DNA of 21,431 nt from Euprymna scolopes (GCA_024364805.1 CM044495.1:64678421-64699851); one strand, 5' to 3'; shown: positions 11,038 through 19,305, counted from the stretch's first letter. Program-made: numbers and translations. The notes: generated by a model not told the origin, from the letters alone.

Positions 11038-11229
11038 TCACCAGATGGCAAGACGGCAGCCCCAGTACTTTGCATCTGCTGATATGACAGCCTCCTTAGT
11101 GGTTAATCCAAGGTTCGGGTCCCTGACTATCAGGCGGATAACGTCAGCCCAGATGAAACGTTTATCTCCAGCACCCTTACTAGTGACATGGCCACAAGGA
11201 TAGACATAGAAACAGTAGATTTCCGACAT
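11038..11229 (-). pseudogene. LINE B short N-terminal ORF remnant
   Basis: A 63-residue open segment starting MSEIYCFYVYPCGHVTSK, with cysteines at residues 6, 12 and 58, and containing ADVIRLIVRDPNLGLTTKEA. It lies directly upstream of the endonuclease segment in element orientation, as expected for an ORF1 or N-terminal extension. It looks cut short by a one-base change near its end: in the next frame the sequence continues LPSGEWILDHAVVSGG before a stop. I do not recognise a named domain. The Cys/His spacing hints at a small metal-binding module, but that is a guess. Confidence 0.55.
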
Positions 11230-11250
11230 CTCAAACTACTGTTCACGAAG

Positions 11251-11740
11251 TACGGTTGTCCTGGAAAGCAATTTTCTCTTCACCCTTTGTCAGAAAAATC
11301 ACTCATTCGAAATAAGGACTAAGGGACATATAAGGAGAAGCGAGAGTAACGAGAGTTGCCGATAACACATCCACAATGCGTAGTCTACTCTCCATAAGAA
11401 TATACAGAGGTGAAATACACTAATACGATGCGAATACAGAAGTGACGATCACTATTTGGTTAACGATATGTATTCATGATCTGGGTGTGACAAGTTCGAA
11501 TCCAGTTCCTTTCGCAGTAACACTTTCGTTTAGGATATTAGCAACCGTCTAGCGGTCCCTTTTGTATGTACATAGTGTCTTTCTAGAAAAAAATCTAATT
11601 GAAAGATATCGGCGAAACGAATGCTTACAATAGAATAATTTGATTCCTATAAAATGCATGTATAAAAAAGAGAATAAAACAAGTATGCAACATTTACCTC
11701 ATCTATTACTAATGGGGACGCTGTATATATTTATTTTCTA
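11251..11740. other. Unassigned interval with one SINE-like head
   Basis: Apart from the tRNA-like segment at 11450-11515, I see no open frame, repeat or element terminus between LINE copy B and the Helitron-like end at 11741. Confidence 0.4.
11450..11515 (+). mobile_element. tRNA-like SINE head (weak)
   Basis: A box-A-like stretch TTTGGTTAACG (11455-11465) is followed about 28 bp later by a good B box, AGTTCGAATCC (11493-11503). The order and spacing suit an internal Pol III promoter of a tRNA-derived SINE. No matching body or tail was recognised, and the cloverleaf does not fold convincingly, so it is a relic at best. Confidence 0.4.
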
Positions 11741-11790
11741 CTAGCAGGGCCTGTTATCCGGTGTTACCCAGTGGAAGCCTGCACCTCCTC
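11741..11790 (-). mobile_element. Helitron-like 3' terminus
   Basis: On the minus strand the sequence runs GGGTAACACCGGATAACAGG, then CCCTG, and ends CTAG, followed by T. A small inverted repeat (CAGG/CCTG) sits directly before CTAG. CTRR followed by T next to a GC-rich hairpin is the Helitron 3' signature. A related terminus lies at 15030-15061 on the plus strand. The 5' end was not found, so the element's length is unknown. Confidence 0.5.
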
Positions 11791-12094
11791 ATAAAAAAAG
11801 TAGCAAAAAGGTATGAGGCGATAAAATGCAGATACTGTTTGAACAAAAAGCAATTAAGGGAATGCGTAAATCAGTATGAATTAATAAAATTACGAAATGT
11901 ATTCCATTAGAATAATAATGGAAAGTTAAAACAGTAGTTTTAGGGATTATGGATTCTCACTGAATATAAATTGTTTAGAGTGATCGAAATCAGTAGTAGC
12001 AGTCATAGCTGTCTTCGTTGTTGTTTTCCTTTTCTTTTCAACGCTGCCACTAATAGTATAAAAGTAAATTCCATTTTTGTGTCCTCTATTTTTA
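11791..12094. other. Unassigned interval
   Basis: AT-rich and without recognisable features. It may include the body of the Helitron-like element that ends at 11741. Confidence 0.35.
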
Positions 12095-12327
12095 ACTTTT
12101 TCCACTTTTGCAAATTATTTATTAACAATTTTTTTCTCAAGAAAAGATGAAAGTTTTATTTTTAACTATAAATTGTCAGATGAAAATACAGTTTTTATTT
12201 TTTTTCACGATTTTTAGTATTTTTATTTTTGCTCCAGGTAAGATTTTTTGTTGTTCTTTTAAGAAAAAAAAAAGCTAAAAATATGTTTACGTAAATCGGA
12301 AATTGTTACGTGAGCGAGAGTGAGAGC

Positions 12328-12340
<13 letters not shown>
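12095..12340 (+). repeat. Diverged direct duplication, copy 1
   Basis: This T-rich segment matches 12690-12955 in the same order: a TTATTTTTAACT block, then CAGTTTTTATTTTTTT, then a TTTTTTGTTGTT block, then TTGTTACGTGAGC (TTGTTAGGTGAGC in copy 2). Offsets are 594 to 587 bp. Copy 1 runs into the GA microsatellite, while copy 2 runs into a shorter purine-rich GA-like stretch. Confidence 0.7.

Positions 12341-12381
<41 letters not shown>
12331..12381. repeat. (AG)n microsatellite
   Basis: About 25 uninterrupted AG dinucleotides, flanked on both sides by impure GA/GT runs from about 12312 to 12421. The serine/leucine-rich frames on the opposite strand here come from the repeat. Confidence 0.97.
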
Positions 12382-12384
<3 letters not shown>

Positions 12385-12689
12385 TGTGTGTGTGAGGGAG
12401 AGAGAGTGTGTGAGAGAGAGATGGCAGGCTCTGTAGGAGAGAAATAGATAAAAATGAGAAATATCGAAACAGGTAATCATGCAGAATTGACCCGGATTCT
12501 CGAGATATCCAGTCAATCATGGATCGGATGCGACCGGTAATCATCGGATGAAGCCGAGTACAGTAACAGACGCAGACTAATTTCAAAACAAACAAAAAAC
12601 ACCGGAAAAATAGAAATACACTAAATAAAAACAACAAAAACCGACGGTATAATGATTGAATATAAATGTATATGCTTAATTTTTTTTCA

Positions 12690-12955
12690 ATATTTGTTTT
12701 TTAAAATTATTTATCAAAAAATTTTATTTTTCAAGAAACGTTCAATGTTTTATTTTTAACTGCGAATTGTAAGATGTAAGTACAGTTTTTATTTTTTTCA
12801 AGATTTTTATCATTATTATTCTTTTTCGACCCACCAGTTTTTTTTGTTGTTTTAGGAAAACTGGAAAATTTGCTTACGAAAATCATCAATTGTTAGGTGA
12901 GCAGGCGTTTTTTTTTGTCTTCGAAACGAGAAAGAGATATAGAGAAAGAGAGAGT
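12690..12955 (+). repeat. Diverged direct duplication, copy 2
   Basis: Second copy of the segment at 12095-12340, with collinear blocks but many substitutions and small indels. Its end is an impure GAGAAAGAG run that corresponds to the expanded microsatellite in copy 1. Neither copy codes for anything recognisable. Confidence 0.7.
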
Positions 12956-13565
12956 TGAGAAGAAAATATACAGCGAGATAATAGTAGATCGTGTAGGTAT
13001 AAATAAAGTATATATAAATGAATTACCTACAAAAGCGTGGCTATGTTTGCAAGGAGTATAATTGATTATCGAAACAAAAGTGCAAATCGAGCAAGCGAAC
13101 AATTTACTCATAGGGCACGATTAGGTATCATTGCTACGCCATGTTTGAATGGTATATTAACGTTCTATTAATATGATAATACAGTTATTCTGGAATATAG
13201 GAATGGTCAGAGGTAATCCAATAAGAAGTAACGGAATTTTTCTGGGGAGATGTTTTTCTTTTGTGTAACGGAAAGGAAATATCATGTTATGTCAATGAGT
13301 TTATAACCCAGTTACGAAAGGGTGAAACTCTATATATGTTCCAAGTGCAGAATATCTCCCGGTGATTACTGGGGACGATAAGAGTACTTGTTATTTAGAC
13401 AGAAAATTGGATTGGCTTCCTTTAAATATGGTTGCTATTGTAATGATGTTGCTCCTAGGATGTAACGTAGGAGTTTAATATAACGACTAAAGGTGTCTAT
13501 AATGGCGTTTTAAAGTTACAAAAGATAGTGACTAATAGTCTGGACATAATAAATTGTTATGTGTC
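12956..13565. other. Unassigned interval
   Basis: AT-rich sequence between the duplication and LINE copy C, without repeats, element ends or supportable open frames. Confidence 0.4.
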
Positions 13566-13572
13566 ATATGTT

Positions 13573-14141
13573 TTTTTACACAGTGATCACCACTTATCAA
13601 GGCCCGGAAGCCACTCAGGGATAAGGGTTATTGCAAGTACATTACGTTAGTGTGGAGATTTGATGAAGTGTTTACTTAAGGGGGCGGTTCATTAGGAATT
13701 TCTTAACATTGGACTTGAAGACATCCAAGTTGTAGTCCGGTTGTAAGCAGGCAGACGGAACAGAGTTCCACAGGCGTGCAGTTCTAAGAAAGAAGCTTTG
13801 TTCATGGAATCCGCGTTTTGATTTAGGCACAGATATAGAGTGGGGGAAATTTTTCACAGTGGATTCAGCTAGACGGGTGTTTTTCGTGAAAGATTGGCGA
13901 GGGGGGACCAGACATTGGAGTTCAGATGAGAACCTGCCATGGAAATAACGATAAAATAAGGATAGGCTCGCAACGTCTCTTCTGTGGGAGAGAGGTTGCA
14001 GGATAGAGAAAAGGGCATCCCCCACTAAGCCATGAAGTCTATTTTGTACTCTGTCAAGGCAGGATAGGCTGTTTTTTGCAGCTCCTGCCCAGATATGGCA
14101 ACAGTATTCCATCCTTGGACGTACTTGGCTTTTATATAGAT
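13573..14141 (-). mobile_element. LINE copy C (5' truncated)
   Basis: A ~570-bp copy covering the C-terminal tail and 3' untranslated region of the same LINE family, ending in the GTGATCAC-containing block and a 7-base A-run (T-run on the plus strand). The heptamer ATATGTT stands on both sides (13566-13572 and 14142-14148) and is a plausible target-site duplication. The 3' region is nearly identical to copy D and close to A, so this looks like one of the younger insertions. Confidence 0.93.
13672..14112 (-). pseudogene. LINE C C-terminal tail, open across its length
   Basis: A 146-residue open segment, MEYCCHIWAGAAKNSLSC through DALFSILQPLSHRRDVASL and GFHEQSFFLRTARLWNSVPS to KFLMNRPLK, with no internal stop. 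It keeps the VQNRLHGL stretch that is deleted in copy A and therefore serves as the local reference for the tail. It lacks the catalytic RT and endonuclease parts because of 5' truncation and cannot act alone. Confidence 0.88.
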
Positions 14142-14199
14142 ATATGTTGTTTCAAACCTACGGTGCTTTTATCTAGAGGAGGAATTTCTGCAACCAAAA

Positions 14200-14570
14200 T
14201 ATTATATAGGAGACATCCACATGTTAAAAATCTCTTTCGGAAGAAACACTGCCAACCTCCACATGTATCGGCTTTCGCAGGTGTTTACTCTGAAATCCCT
14301 TTATAACATGGGGAGGTTGGGGTGTTTCTACTACGATGGGTCCTAAAATATTCATAAAACATCCCAATATTTTCCGACAGTACGAAGCGTGGTGTAAGAA
14401 CATTCAACATCCCCACGTTTGGAACTGCTTGCGGAATTAACACCCCTTGCATATCAATTATTAAGAACTGCTTTTGAGGTTGGGATTTTTTTTCAAAAAA
14501 CTCTTTTAAGCATGAGGACGCTGGCGGTGTTTATATTACGCTGGGCACTACGTTATTAATAAAAGTACAT
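14200..14570. repeat. Three related motifs in mixed orientation
   Basis: A ~60-bp stretch starting ACATGGGGAGGTTGGGGTGT at 14306-14365 recurs in diverged form at 14509-14568 (GCATGAGGACGCTGGCGGTG, then ACGCTGGGC where the first has ACGATGGGT). An inverted counterpart of its first ~24 bp lies at 14241-14265 (AAGAAACACTGCCAACCTCC), so 14241-14329 can fold into an imperfect hairpin with a loop of about 40 nt. The family is unknown. Confidence 0.6.
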
Positions 14571-15020
14571 AAACAATACAAAGTTTTCCTGAAAAAAAAA
14601 TAAATATATTCAGTAAGTTTAGATTAGATTTTATTCTTAATTTATTGTATTTATAGTTTTTTTCGGTTTCTTTATTTTGTAAATTCGCCTGTGTTTTTTT
14701 ACTTTGCTGGGCTTAAAAAATTAATGCTAATTAGTGCCAAATTTTTCTTATAACTAATATGAAACTAAGATTGCATGGTTACATGATTTTTGTGGTAATA
14801 ACTTACTTTTATTGCTCAATGACTTATATCAGTATAATTACGGCTGCAACGCATTCGGAATAGGGGCATGTGAAAAAAAAAAACGCTAGATCACTCGAGA
14901 CAAAAGTTTAACTTAACTTCTCTGTTCAGGCCTTGTGCCATATTACCAGTGGGCACAACACATACATGCATATTAACAATTCAAAATGATTATTTAAGAT
15001 TTTCTAGATTTAACATTCTT
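14571..15020. other. Unassigned interval before a Helitron-like end
   Basis: AT-rich. Its right part probably belongs to the element that terminates at 15061, but no Helitron 5' end was recognised to its left. Confidence 0.35.
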
Positions 15021-15062
15021 TCATAACTACTCGGGCAACGTTAAGAACCGGGTCCCGCTAGT
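15021..15062 (+). mobile_element. Helitron-like 3' terminus
   Basis: The plus strand reads TCGGGCAACGTTAAGAACCG, then GGTCCCG, then CTAG at 15058-15061, followed by T. A short inverted repeat (CGGG/CCCG) precedes CTAG, as at 11741 where CAGG/CCTG occupies the same place. The two termini share the frame GGGYAAC...GCTAG and are probably one family in opposite orientations. No transposase or helicase fragment is visible. Confidence 0.55.
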
Positions 15063-15068
15063 TTATAT

Positions 15069-15071
<3 letters not shown>

Positions 15072-15141
<70 letters not shown>
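15072..15141. repeat. (AAT)n microsatellite
   Basis: About 23 uninterrupted trinucleotide copies, starting roughly ten bases downstream of the Helitron-like terminus and followed by a short CA/TA-rich tract. Confidence 0.97.
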
Positions 15142-15143
<2 letters not shown>

Positions 15144-15764
15144 TACACACGCGCACATATACACATGAGTATATATATTACGTAAGTAGTAGTTCTACAC
15201 ACGTAACACTAAAACTCTTAAAATTCGTAATAGAATTGTCCGTGGATAAAGTTATATTCAAATACAAGTGCTGAGTAATAATCGGTTTAAGGTTCAATCC
15301 CCAACGTAACATACTATATGAGCGCGTGGGAAAATATCAACTGCAGCTAAGAGATAGGCAGAAGCAGCAGAAATAGCTAAAAAAATCAAATATGCATAGG
15401 GAGTATGCGTGACAAGAAAAAAAGGAGAAACATGGAACACGTTTCCGGAGAAGAAAAATCGGGTCGAAGAAAATCGACGCGTAAAGTCGAGGGTAAAAAA
15501 CGGCTAGCTACGGCTGGCGAGAGGTCGGAGAAGGGAATTGAAACCGAGCGAGGTGGACGATGGTGAGAGACTTTTAACACCAATAAATGCTTTTGATTCA
15601 AAAGAAAAAAATGCCAACCCGGATTAAAAAAAAATGAATTACTTAAGTGTAACCCAATGTAACGTTACATTAGTCCAAACAATACAAATAACACAATTAC
15701 AAACTAGTTTATTTTACTAGGATATGGTTTACGGAAAGAGAGCAAGTTACCCCTTATTCAGAAT
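15142..15764. other. Interval with SINE-like fragment and purine-rich tract
   Basis: A B-box-like GGTTCAATCCC lies at 15291-15301 with a poor upstream A box, suggesting a decayed tRNA-headed SINE around 15250-15320. About 15405-15570 is a purine-rich, GC-richer tract (GGAGAAACATGGAACACG and similar). The 71-codon minus-strand frame across it (15601-15386) shows no recognisable motif. Confidence 0.4.
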
Positions 15765-15870
15765 TATTTAGAGATTTCAGAGTTTAACGAGACTCACCTG
15801 AAGAATGTTAGAGGTTATATCGTCTGAAACATGATGAAATCAGCATAAAAAATAATCTGAAACATATAAG
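15765..15870 (+). mobile_element. SINE body fragment
   Basis: Matches the SINE body at 18535-18640: GAGTTTAACGAGACTCACCT, then GAAGAATGTTAGAGGTTATA, then TCGTCTGAAACATGATGAA parallel the segment around 18551-18608. The short stem preserved in the other copy has decayed here. It stands about 60 bp before the Tc1-like element. Confidence 0.65.
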
Positions 15871-15927
15871 ATTTTTTTTTTATTTTGTGTGTTTTTTGAC
15901 ATTCTGTTGAACTGCAATTTAAACGTG

Positions 15928-16123
15928 CAGTTAAAAATCATAAGACCACTTCAGAAAGTAAGCGTTTACGCATATTATCGAATTTTTAATTAAACAAATG
16001 GTTGAAATCATTGCCAAAAGGGAAAATATGATGGAAAAAAAATGAAATCTGCTTCATTTGAAACTTAATAATTATTTTTTAAAAACCAACATTTTCACCT
16101 GGTCAAAATGATAAGACCACTTT
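15928..16123 (+). repeat. Left terminus with two direct repeats (IR/DR-like)
   Basis: The outer copy AAAAATCATAAGACCACTTC (15933-15952) and the inner copy CAAAATGATAAGACCACTTT (16104-16123) share 12 identical core bases plus flanking similarity. In IR/DR transposons such pairs are the binding sites of the transposase N-terminal domain. The matching right-hand pair cannot be tested because that end is missing. Confidence 0.75.
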
Positions 16124-16221
16124 AATAAAATCGGCTAGATTTGAAAAAATGAATACGAAAAGCTTTCTATGTTACTAAAAGCAATTTGTTAGTGGATCAA
16201 AAACATCTTACTAAATTATAA

Positions 16222-17062
16222 ATGGCAAAAGGGAAACCATTATCAGAGTTTGAGAGAGGAAGGATCTTTGAACTTAATATGGGTGAACTCTCCCATAGAT
16301 CCATTGCAAACGAAGTGAATCGTAGCAAAACAGTCATCACAATTTTTAAAGAAATCCAGATCAATATGGGCACAAAAAGAGTTCAGGTCGACAAAAAAAA
16401 AACAATAAAAATAACCCCATCACTGGATCACCGTATCAGAAAAAGTTTTACAAACAAGCTCAAGTCGAATAAAAAGTCAAACAGCAGCAGAATGTAGTCC
16501 TAAAACCGTCAGAAGGCATCTGAAAATGAAGGTTTTCAATCATTTAAAGCGACTGCAGAAACCACGTCTTCTTGAACAGCACAACACAAACCGACTTAAA
16601 TATGCTGCCAAATACCAGACTTGGGATAAAGAGAAGTGGGAAAATGTCATTTTCTCCGATGAGAAAAAGTTTAGTCTAGATGGTCCAGATGGATTTCAAC
16701 ACTATTGACATGATAAAAATTTGCCCAAAGAGACTTTTCAACTCGGCATAGTGGAAGAGTGTCTTTAATGATCTGGGGTACTTTCTCGTCAGCTGGAACC
16801 CTAAAGTTGCAAGTAGTGAAAGGCCGGCAACCATCATTGAAGTACATTTCAATACTTGAAAATGCTTCTATCAGGACTGAAGGTCCATGTCTGTGTGGAA
16901 GAAGTTGGTTTTTCCAGCAAGAAAACGCTGCGATACACACTTCTGGACAAGCACGAGAATACTTTTCTTCAAATAATATAGAATTGTTAGATCATCTAGC
17001 ATGTTATCCAGACCTCAATCCCATTGAAAATCTTTGGGGATGGATAGTAAAAAAATGTTCAC
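16222..17062 (+). pseudogene. Tc1-like DD34E transposase (broken)
   Basis: Recognisable in order: an N-terminal helix-turn-helix (GKPLSEFERGRIFELNMGE, then SHRSIANEVNRSKTVI), a second DNA-binding part ([15 protein letters not shown]), the first catalytic block [16 protein letters not shown], then MSLMIWGTFSSAG, QQENAAIHTS and the last block DLNPIENLWGW. The spacing from QQE to the final Glu is 34 residues, the Tc1 DD34E spacing. The middle catalytic residue, normally Asp, is Glu here (codon GAA at 16921-16923). There is a frame change in the A-run near 16470, a TGA at 16705-16707 where Trp is expected, and another frame change near 16736. The three open pieces are 16222-16497, 16526-16708 and 16759-17062 and beyond. 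It is dead as a gene. Confidence 0.88.
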
Positions 17063-17083
17063 ACCAAAACATACATGGTAAGA

Positions 17084-17385
17084 TGCAACAACTGTGTATG
17101 ATTTCACCCACTCTGTATCTGTGCGTAAAAATAAATGCAGGTTCTATGAACAAAGGTTCCTTTCCAGAACTGCCTACCTGTGGAGCACTGTTCTGCTGGA
17201 CTACTTCCCAGTTGAATACAACACTGTAGCCTTCAAATTCAATGTAAACAAGTTCATTTTGAGCCATCCCCATAAATAATCAAATTCAATTTACATTATG
17301 ACCTTACATTCTATCACCTTACATTCATTAACTCTTATTCTCGAGTGACTTTCGGGCTTTGATAAGTGGTGATTCTCAAGTAAAA
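17084..17385 (+). mobile_element. LINE copy E (diverged, 5' truncated)
   Basis: Encodes the last part of the LINE tail: HSVSVRKNKCRFYEQRFL, then RTAYLWSTV and FKFNVNKFILSHPHK, in the frame ending at 17279. It aligns with HSISVPKSKRGFHEQSFF and KFLMNRPL of copies A and C but is much more diverged. The 3' untranslated part still matches the family around TCGAGTGACTTTCGGGCTTT and GATAAGTGGTGAT, although the GTGATCAC palindrome is lost. It sits directly against the Tc1 transposase fragment, either because the LINE inserted there and the right part was later lost or because of a deletion joining the two. Confidence 0.85.
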
Positions 17386-18339
17386 AAATCAAATCGATTG
17401 ATATCCTGCCACAGTCAGGTACCCATCGTGGTGTGCCGAAAGGAAGCTCACATGCCTCTCGCAGTGAATTGCTCCACACTACACTGTAGTCTACATTCCA
17501 CTGTTTCGAACTTATTGTTGGTTTTATAAAATTATTTTTATAATTGCAATAAAAATTCAAAATTCAAAAGTCAAATATCATGGTTCAATTGTGCTTTAAA
17601 GAGAAACATTTATTTTGAACGCCCCGCTTTTGTATTAAGGAATCTATTGTTTATTTTATATGTTCAGCCTTCTGGCTTATGTAGAATTAAAAATTCTGAA
17701 ATGCACTTCTGATGTTAGGTTGTGAAAAGTGTTGTTTTTGGTCAAAATCGCCCGTTCCTTCTGACATATAATATATCCATGGTTACGCCGACATGTTGGA
17801 AATTGTGAGTTGGATTGGCAAGTTGGTTAGTGCAAAAACGTTTAAGAGGTTAAGGTTGACGTATGTAAAACGCGGTAAGATGGGTCAGCGGTGACAACTG
17901 GAGTGTCATTCAATGTGTGTAAAAGATGAATGAAAAAGAAAGAAATATATATTTTTGCTCGCATGCAAGTGCAGTCTGGTTTGTGATTTTTGACAGACGT
18001 CTCGATTAGATACGAAGATGCGGCGGAGAAAAAAGAAGAACGCAGGAAAGTTTAAGTCATAGAAAAGACTAAGATAAAAAAAAAGAAACAGAAAAAAAGG
18101 TATGGTGACTTTATCGCAATGCATATGCAAACGCTAGATTTGACACGATCACATCTATAGCCATACACATGTATATGCAGACACACATAGACAGACGATT
18201 ACGGTTGCGCACATATAAAGGCACGTACGTAATAATACGAGACTGATATCAATACATAAAACTCTTCTCCCCCGGAAGATAACACTTCGATTATCGATTA
18301 TCGATACTTATTTTTCTGTCGAATCAGTATTTTGGTCCG
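17386..18339. other. Unassigned interval
   Basis: No element protein, tandem array or transposon terminus was recognised. In particular there is no copy of AAGTGGTCTTAT that would mark the right end of the Tc1-like element. Minus-strand frames at 17291-17560 and 17906-18130 are low-complexity or lack motifs. Confidence 0.4.
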
Positions 18340-18680
18340 CAAAAGCTTGTTGTGTAGTGGTTAGAGAACTTGTAAAAATCAATTGTAAAAAGTAATATTC
18401 TTCTGAAGGTTCAATTCCTAGTGTTGGTGACCGAAAAAATATAACTGCGAATTATTTAGGGCCTCTGTCCTGTCATGGCTGACGGAACAAGATCATGCTA
18501 CCCATGTGAAGGAAATAAAGGTTTCCGTTAGAAATCCCGTCCAAATTCCCGAGTTCGACAAGATACACCTGAAGAAGGTCGGAGGTTACATCGACCGAAA
18601 CATTATGAATATAACACGAAAGATGAGAGCAGTAGTCCGATTAATCTAAAGAATACGAATAACCAATTCTAATTAAAAAA
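18340..18680 (+). mobile_element. tRNA-derived SINE
   Basis: The head has an A-box-like GTGTAGTGGTTAGA at 18352-18365 and a B box GGTTCAATTCC at 18408-18418, 42 bp apart, the layout of a Pol III internal promoter. A body of about 230 bp follows, ending near an A-run at 18676. The body segment 18551-18640 recurs at 15765-15870, which shows that it is a dispersed family. tRNA-headed SINEs are known from octopus and squid genomes, and I cannot assign the family name by eye. No target-site duplication was found. Confidence 0.75.
18569..18600 (+). other. Stem with hammerhead-like core inside the SINE
   Basis: CTGAAGA (18569-18575), one A, then a perfect 5-bp stem GGTCG/CGACC (18577-18581 with 18592-18596, 10-nt loop), then GAAA (18597-18600). 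This order resembles the hammerhead core CUGANGA, stem II, GAAA. It differs by the extra A before the stem, and I found no stem III or cleavage-site partner, so self-cleavage is unproven. Confidence 0.4.
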
Positions 18681-19305
18681 AATCACAAATATATAATTTG
18701 TTTATTCCAAATAGTGTCGATTGTAAATGTTTTCAAATCTAAAGTTATATCCATTAAATTAGTTTCGGTCAAAAACTGTTATTCTAAAATCATTACGAAA
18801 GCAGAGTTGTCTAAATTTAATACCTTACATTTGTGAATTCCGTACCACCAATAGTATTTGTATATGTACGTCAAAAAAACAAAAAAGTTAGTCTTTCACT
18901 GTCTTTCTACTTTCAATTAATGCTGACTATGGTTTTTAGTATGGAAATAATTCTCCTTTAATATCACTTCGTTTTTATTTTTTTGCCGTGTCGCTATTGG
19001 CCAACATTTACAACTGCTTTTTATTAACATGGTAATTATGACAGAGTACTTAAATGATGGTATTAATTTTTGACATATCCACACAGAGATTGGCTTAATA
19101 ATCTGCTTAATATAGCTCATTAAAACCGAATCGAACAACAACAAATCAATAACATAACAAAAACCTTTCATCTTAATATCAATATGTTCATCGTCGAAAA
19201 TATATTCACAAAAAACAAAAATTCAAACACATTTACGCTCCAGATCCTTAATATAAAGTAATATAAATTCGAGAGTTAAAACATTTTGCCCATAATCTCT
19301 TAAAT
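18681..19305. other. Unassigned interval
   Basis: AT-rich, with no repeats or element ends seen. The 84-codon minus-strand frame at 19171-18917 has no recognisable motif. Confidence 0.4.

Larger units (their letters stand above)
8020..11250 (-). mobile_element. LINE copy B (near full length, degraded)
   Basis: The longest copy of the LINE family here, about 3.2 kb on the minus strand. In element order (high to low coordinates) it has a short N-terminal ORF remnant (11229-11038), a Cys-containing lead-in and endonuclease domain (10984-10337), a linker, the RT domain in pieces (about 9810-8741), a C-terminal tail (8540-8088), and a 3' end at about 8020 that matches the ends of A, C and D. It has premature stops and frame changes, and the stretch around 10080-10180 appears shortened relative to a normal EN-RT linker. 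The 5' limit is uncertain: similarity to anything element-like fades beyond about 11250. It looks older than copies A, C and D. Confidence 0.9.
15928..17083 (+). mobile_element. Tc1-like DNA transposon, right end missing
   Basis: A cut-and-paste transposon of the Tc1 branch of Tc1/mariner. The left terminus holds two direct copies of ATAAGACCACTT (15940-15951 and 16111-16122, offset 171 bp), the arrangement known as IR/DR in Sleeping-Beauty-type elements. A degraded transposase follows from 16222. The C-terminal end of the transposase and the right inverted terminus are absent: at about 17084 the sequence changes to LINE copy E, and nothing like the terminus appears downstream of that fragment. 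The left border at 15928 (CAG) is an estimate. Confidence 0.85.

Noticed and set aside
12259-12637. Serine/leucine-rich minus-strand frames
   Set aside because: They are the translation of the AG microsatellite and its flanks.
12095-12955. Long terminal repeats of an LTR element
   Set aside because: The two copies are only about 590 bp apart, lack TG...CA ends and have no element coding sequence between them.
15386-15601. 71-codon minus-strand frame in a purine-rich tract
   Set aside because: No motif or homologue recognised. The composition alone explains an open frame.
16671-16940. Minus-strand frames at 16671-16940 and 17004-17273
   Set aside because: They are shadows of the Tc1-like transposase and the LINE E tail on the plus strand.
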